Positions 29,755 through 29,808 of a DNA stretch of 29,808 nucleotides are shown one piece after another. The stretch is from assembly GCF_025336545.1 (NCBI RefSeq), contig NZ_JAODBU010000005.1, positions 1 to 29,808 of the forward strand, given 5' to 3'. The notes below the pieces were generated by a model that made no database searches, was not told where the DNA came from, and worked only from the letters and a program-made list of their open reading frames with translations. Position 1 is the stretch's first letter; every line of letters begins with the position of its first letter. Position numbers and translations under genes: made by a program. This DNA is from Eubacterium_U album. GTDB lineage: Bacteria; Bacillota; Clostridia; Lachnospirales; Lachnospiraceae.

Positions 29755-29808
29755 ATGTTTTTATTAAAAAGTTTTTTAGGTGATAAATATAATCGTGTAA
29801 ATAAAATT
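29755..29808 (+). CDS. Unidentified gene, 5' end only
   Basis: TGGAGG (29742-29747) precedes an ATG that opens MFLLKSFLGDKYNRVNKI and continues past the window edge. Eighteen residues are too few to name it. It is not the pyrH (UMP kinase) start that usually follows tsf. The 280 bases before it contain only the hairpin and promoter listed. Confidence 0.6.
   Translation, partial: MFLLKSFLGDKYNRVNKI

Overview
The window looks like a chromosomal segment of a low-GC anaerobic Firmicute, most likely a Lachnospiraceae-type Clostridium relative. The reasons are AT-rich Firmicute codon use, strong AGGAGG ribosome binding sites, the ruvX-DUF1292-rnj-(MltG-like)-trmR-trhP-sigK order, and surface-protein modules (DUF6273, BspA-type LRR) common in that family. 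This assignment is inference from content; no rRNA or tRNA gene is visible.

Left part, 1-13891: a conserved housekeeping run, all on the + strand. After a GC-rich 112-bp tandem repeat come ruvX, a DUF1292 protein, RNase J, a small MltG-like membrane protein, the pair trmR/trhP-like (wobble-uridine hydroxylation and methylation of tRNA), a SigK-type sigma factor, a YifB/ComM-like AAA ATPase, dprA, topA, a glyoxalase-fold protein, an MBL-fold hydrolase, then rpsB and tsf behind their own promoter and leader. EF-Ts carries an unusual insertion of about 60 residues.

Middle and right part, about 13871-29147: an accessory island that appears to be a degraded integrative element inserted in the 3' end of tsf. 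The last six tsf codons plus 'ta' (20 bp) recur exactly at 29128-29147, just beyond a Tn916-like module of XRE regulator, excisionase and tyrosine integrase. Cargo from left to right: a complete ISL3-family IS; a secreted three-part M64 metallopeptidase whose composition changes sharply near its C-terminal LRR; a 5'-truncated IS110-family transposase; about 1.3 kb of noncoding DNA with orphan terminators, phased TTGGNCC repeats and an exact 72-bp-period array of palindromes; a frameshifted GNAT; a small secreted protein; a 5'-truncated type I restriction subunit (HsdR) with an unusual C-terminal extension; an Abi_2 (AbiF-like HEPN) protein behind a promoter and a hairpin RNA resembling the abiF RNA motif; and a 270-nt structured intergenic region. 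The integrase has an in-frame amber codon, so the island is probably no longer autonomous.

Right flank, 29148-29808: a terminator likely belonging to tsf before integration, a lone ISL3-type IS end, a truncated IS30-family transposase, and the first 18 codons of an unidentified gene.

The most interesting items are the AbiF/ncRNA defence unit, the 72-bp palindrome array, the tsf attachment site with its amber-split integrase, the structured RNA-like region upstream of the XRE gene, and the mosaic M64 protein.
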